NCBI GenBank assembly: GCA_025936115.1
Contig: JAICTZ010000001.1
Coordinates: 186,001 to 250,000 of the forward strand
DNA: 64,000 nt
Direction: 5' to 3'
From: Polyangiaceae bacterium
GTDB lineage: Bacteria > Myxococcota_A > Polyangia > Polyangiales > Polyangiaceae
Positions 61,098 to 64,000 of the stretch are shown in pieces. The position numbers and the translations under genes are program-made. Under the pieces are notes generated by a model, which saw only the letters and a program-made list of their open reading frames with translations, was not told the origin of the DNA and ran no database searches. The first letter of the stretch is position 1. Each line of letters begins with the position of its first letter.

Positions 61098-61772
61098 TCA
61101 CTTCACGATGCGCAAATACGGCGGCAGCTTGCGCTTGCTCGCGCCGCCTGCGGCCGCGGCGGGAGCGGCAGCGGGCGCGGCTTTCGGCACAGCCGCCTTT
61201 TCCGGCGCCGCACGCTTGGTCGCGCCGGCCTTCGCGCCTGCACGCGCCTTCACGGCGCGCGCCGGTTTCGCGGCAGCGGCGCGCGGCTCGGCCTTCGCCG
61301 CGGCCGTCTTGCGAGCACGACGCTTCGGCGCGGCCTTCGCCTCGGTGACGTCGGCCGATCCGGTTTCTTTGGCGTCGACAGGAGCCGGTGCCACCTTGAG
61401 CTCGGCGCGCGCGGCGGCGGGCTTGGCTTGTTGCTGAGCTTGCTGATTGAGCTCGGGCGGCACGTCGTCCGGCCAGACCATGCCCTGGCGCCGATCGTCG
61501 ACGAGCGCAAACACGCTCGACCACGGGATCACGCACAGAAATGGCGAGCGATTGAAGCTCAGCGTGCACGACAGCCCCTCGTCGTCGACCTCGAGATCGG
61601 GGATGGGCACGGCCATGTTCAGACCTACTTGGAGCACGAGCTGCGGCTGGCGCTTGAACCACGGCGGCACGCGCACTGCCTCGGCGCGTGGATCCAGGTG
61701 CACGAAGACCGTGGCGTGCTCGAGCAATTCGAGCGCTACGTCTTTCTTGCGGGGGAGCCGCGTCGGCTGCAT
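61098..61772 (-). CDS. sspB: ClpXP adaptor SspB
   Basis: I start at ATG 61772 (MQPTRLPRKKDVALELLE); the frame runs on upstream without support. 224 residues. Residues 1-105 are the SspB fold: 'VFVHLDPRAEAVRVPPWF', 'LNMAVPIPDLEVDDEGLSCTLSFN' and 'FLCVIPWSSVFAL'. An Ala/Lys/Pro-rich linker of about 100 residues leads to the last residues LPPYLRIVK, which match the ClpX-binding tail of SspB (LRVVK in E. coli). It delivers ssrA-tagged proteins to ClpXP. The linker is longer than in E. coli and looks histone-tail-like. Confidence 0.85.
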   Translation of the reverse strand: MQPTRLPRKKDVALELLEHATVFVHLDPRAEAVRVPPWFKRQPQLVLQVGLNMAVPIPDLEVDDEGLSCTLSFNRSPFLCVIPWSSVFALVDDRRQGMVWPDDVPPELNQQAQQQAKPAAARAELKVAPAPVDAKETGSADVTEAKAAPKRRARKTAAAKAEPRAAAAKPARAVKARAGAKAGATKRAAPEKAAVPKAAPAAAPAAAAGGASKRKLPPYLRIVK

Positions 61773-61850
61773 GGGCCCCCCATTACTAGTGCGGCCAGGG
61801 CGGAACCGCAACGCGAAACCCGGCCGGGGCGGATTTGAAGTAGGCCTCCG

Positions 61851-62363
61851 TCAGTCCTCGCGCGGGTACGAGATGGCCGTCAGCTCGGCGCTCGTCTGCT
61901 CCGTGACGTCTGACCAGGTTACGACGTCCACCGTACACTCGACGAGCGCCGCGGTCGGCAAGCTCACGCGCTCACCCGTGAGCCGTGTGACGAGCGCTTC
62001 GAGACCAGGATTGTGACCGACGAGCAACAGCCGGTCGGCATTGCCACCGTGCGTCTTGATGGCCGTCAGGTACGCCGCCGGTTCCGCCAGATAGAGCGCA
62101 TCGAGGTATTCGACCGGACCACGATAGTGCGCGCTCTTACTGAAGCGCTCCACCGTCTCGCGCGTGCGCGCCGAGCTCGACGACAAGATGCGATCCGGCA
62201 GGCGATCGGCGAGCAGCTCACCCGTGCGCTCCGCCGCCCGCCGGCCACGCTTGGTGAGCTGCCGGTCCTCGTCGCGAACGCCGTCTGCTTGCTCGGCTTT
62301 CGCGTGGCGCAAAATGAAGAGCGTGCGAATGGCTGGTGACGGCAATAATACCAGGCGCCGCAC
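61851..62363 (-). CDS. sixA: Phosphohistidine phosphatase SixA family
   Basis: This 170-residue protein starts at GTG 62363; a later start just before 'IRTLFILRHAK' is possible. The histidine phosphatase motif is RHAK at residues 19-22, with 'DRQLTKRGRRAAERTGELL', 'RILSSSSARTRETVERF' and the second catalytic His in 'LLLVGHNPGLEAL'. It has the short form typical of SixA and removes phosphate from phosphohistidine. The two-component genes lie on the opposite strand with 25 nt between starts, so promoters overlap. A link to that system is possible but unproven. Confidence 0.8.
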   Translation of the reverse strand: MRRLVLLPSPAIRTLFILRHAKAEQADGVRDEDRQLTKRGRRAAERTGELLADRLPDRILSSSSARTRETVERFSKSAHYRGPVEYLDALYLAEPAAYLTAIKTHGGNADRLLLVGHNPGLEALVTRLTGERVSLPTAALVECTVDVVTWSDVTEQTSAELTAISYPRED

Positions 62364-62388
62364 GGGGTGCTAGTTTCGGGCTCAGGTC

Positions 62389-63087
62389 ATGAGCGCGAAG
62401 ATCCTCGTGGTCGAGGACGAACCGGCCATCGCGGAATCGGTGGCTTACGCGCTCCGGCGCGACGGCTTCGCCGTCACGATCGCGCAAACGCTCGCCGAGG
62501 CGGAAACACGGCGCGAAGACGCCGATCTCGTGATTTTGGACTTGATGCTGCCGGACGGCAGCGGCTTCGAGTGGATCAGCGCGCTCCGCTCCGAGCGCCG
62601 TGATCAGCCCATCATCGTGCTCTCGAGCCGCGACGGCGAGGCCGATCGCGTCGCGGCGCTCGAGACGGGCGCCGACGACTACGTGACGAAGCCCTTTTCG
62701 CCGCGTGAAATCGTCGCGCGCGTGCGCGCCGTGCTCCGCCGTACCGTCGCGTCCGTCGCTCCGAGCGCCAGCGCCGGCGCACCCACCGTCGAGCTCGACG
62801 AAAAAGCCCGCCGCGCCTGGGTCGGCGAAACGGCGCTCGAGCTCACGCGCGTCGAATTCGACCTGCTCGCGACGCTGCTCGGCGGCCCCGAGCGCGTCCA
62901 CACGCGCGCCGACCTCATCGATCGCGTCTGGGGCGACGGCTTCGCCATCACCGACCGCACCATCGACTCCCACGTCAAAGCCTTGCGCAGGAAGCTCGCC
63001 GAAGCCGGCGCCGATCCGAGCACGATCGAAACCGTGCGCGGCGTCGGTTACCGCTTGGGGCCCGGCTCGAACGGGAGCGGCGCATGA
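62389..63087 (+). CDS. OmpR/PhoB-family response regulator
   Basis: This 232-residue protein starts at ATG 62389. The receiver domain has acidic pair ED near residue 9-11, phospho-acceptor Asp 51 ('LDLMLPDG'), Ser near 79-80 and Lys 101 ('DDYVTKPF'). The winged-helix domain covers residues 130-225 ('LELTRVEFDLLATLL', 'RTIDSHVKALRRKL', 'ETVRGVGYRL'). It binds DNA when phosphorylated, probably by the kinase encoded next, whose ATG overlaps its stop (ATGA). The layout recalls CreB, but the name is not justified by sequence alone. Confidence 0.9.
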   Translation: MSAKILVVEDEPAIAESVAYALRRDGFAVTIAQTLAEAETRREDADLVILDLMLPDGSGFEWISALRSERRDQPIIVLSSRDGEADRVAALETGADDYVTKPFSPREIVARVRAVLRRTVASVAPSASAGAPTVELDEKARRAWVGETALELTRVEFDLLATLLGGPERVHTRADLIDRVWGDGFAITDRTIDSHVKALRRKLAEAGADPSTIETVRGVGYRLGPGSNGSGA

Positions 63088-64000
63088 TTCGCCTCGTCGC
63101 CGTCGCGACCGGAGCCGTGCTCCTCATCCTCTTCGTCGCGTTCGTCGTCTCGCGCCTCTTGCGCACGCGCTCGCGCGGCATGTCGATCCGCATGCAGGTA
63201 TTCCTGGCGCTGGCGCTGATCGTCGGCACGTTCGCCTTCGGTCTCGGCATCATGGTGCTCGATCGCATCGAAGCGCGCGCCGTGCGCCTCGCCACGCAAG
63301 CCGCGACGGACGAAGCCGCCGCCATTGCGGGCATCATGGCCGGCGAGCTCGATCGCAGCGGCAACCGCATCGACGTCATCGCGCACCGGCTCGAGGGCGA
63401 ACGCGCGCACGGCGCCGATTTACGCATGGAGCTGCTCGATCGCGACGAACGCCGCGTCTTCCCGCGCTCGGCGCCCGCGCGTGAGCCGGGCAGCGTGAGC
63501 GTGCAGGCGCCCATCGTCGTGCGCGGCTCGCGGGAAGGCTTCGTGCGCGTGATCAAAACCGCCGTCGCCATGCGCGGCCTGCTCACCGATTTTGCGCCCA
63601 CGGTCCTGCTCATCAGCGCCGTGCTCGGCGCCGCGGCCGCGCTCGCCGCCGCCTGGATCGGCCGCGCCATCGCGCAACCCATCGAAGCCCTCAACACCTT
63701 CAGCAAGCGCGTGAGCGAAGGCGAGCTCGGCGCGACACCGCCGCCCGTCTACGGCCGCGAGCTCATGAACCTCGTGCGCTCGCTCGACTCCATGCGCCGC
63801 CAGCTCGAAGGCCGCCCCTTCGTCGAAGCCTTCGCGGCCGATCTCTCGCACGAGCTCAAAAATCCGGTCGCAGCCATCCGCGCCAGCGCCGAGGTGCTCG
63901 AAGAAAGCGCCCTCGACGAACCCGCCACCGCGCGCCGCTTCGTCGGACGCATTCGCGAGGCCACCGCGCGCATCGAGCGCCTGCTCTCCGAGCTCTTGAG
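63084..64000 (+). CDS. Sensor histidine kinase, N-terminal part
   Basis: The gene starts at ATG 63084, overlapping the regulator stop, and runs off the window end; 305 residues are visible. Residues 5-25 and 38-60 are membrane helices, a sensor stretch of about 105 residues follows, and a third helix lies near 165-190. A HAMP-like linker ('AQPIEALNTFSKRVSEGELG') leads to the HisKA box 'FAADLSHELKNPVAAIRASAE' with the phospho-accepting His near residue 256. The ATPase domain lies beyond the window. It should phosphorylate the OmpR-type regulator upstream. The signal is unknown. Confidence 0.9.
   Translation, partial: MIRLVAVATGAVLLILFVAFVVSRLLRTRSRGMSIRMQVFLALALIVGTFAFGLGIMVLDRIEARAVRLATQAATDEAAAIAGIMAGELDRSGNRIDVIAHRLEGERAHGADLRMELLDRDERRVFPRSAPAREPGSVSVQAPIVVRGSREGFVRVIKTAVAMRGLLTDFAPTVLLISAVLGAAAALAAAWIGRAIAQPIEALNTFSKRVSEGELGATPPPVYGRELMNLVRSLDSMRRQLEGRPFVEAFAADLSHELKNPVAAIRASAEVLEESALDEPATARRFVGRIREATARIERLLSELL

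Noticed and set aside
62389-64000. Naming the two-component system creB/creC
   Set aside because: Gene order and domain layout are similar, but the sensor region is not recognisably CreC and the kinase is incomplete.

Overview
The window looks like chromosomal DNA of a myxobacterium, most likely Polyangia (Polyangiales). Three things point there: high GC with strong G/C in third codon positions; many secreted lipoproteins with Gly/Ala/Ser-rich linkers after the lipobox Cys; and a giant protein built of the 'Myxococcus cysteine-rich' DUF4215 repeat. All calls were made by reading the sequence and the translated frames. No database was searched, so family names come from recognised motifs and gene order, and positions inside proteins are approximate.

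1-14,293 (+): the baseplate half of an extracellular contractile injection system (eCIS, Afp/PVC type). The genes overlap by 1-4 nt or nearly touch: an unknown protein cut by the window edge, a small Afp6-like protein, a CIS-tube domain protein, a LysM protein, a gpD-like hub, a gpV/gp5-like spike, a PAAR-like tip, a gp25-like wedge, two baseplate-J proteins, a Tail_P2_I/beta-helix protein, a DUF6519/beta-helix protein and a small LysM-like protein. Tube, sheath, tape measure and AAA+ ATPase are not here and are expected upstream.

14.3-31.9 kb: an envelope and secretome region with a DUF3047 protein, a vWA-like lipoprotein, carboxypeptidase-regulatory-like lipoproteins, a tail-anchored coiled-coil protein, the 2144-residue DUF4215 lipoprotein (42 repeats in two arrays around a non-repeat insert), an AsmA-like protein, an XRE/coiled-coil regulator and an arylsulfotransferase-like lipoprotein.

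32-47.4 kb: an FAD monooxygenase, a DUF924 protein next to a broken M28 peptidase, a PhoD-like phosphatase paired with a possible papain-fold protein, a beta-propeller lipoprotein carrying a haem-c motif, more lipoproteins, and a two-gene operon of a zinc metalloprotease and a metzincin-like protein that lacks its first metal-binding His.

47.6-53.2 kb: a dehydrogenase and cytochrome P450 pair, an acyl-CoA desaturase, lysA, the remnant of a sugar-phosphate cyclase, a large hairpin and tRNA-Ser(GCT). By eye this part is lower in GC than its surroundings.

53.3-64 kb: a ZIP-like metal transporter with a His-rich loop, a 1.37-kb stretch with duplicated and tandem repeats, then a housekeeping block: a zinc-ribbon/TPR protein overlapping sppA, a small Cys-rich lipoprotein, sspB, sixA, and a two-component system whose kinase runs off the window end.
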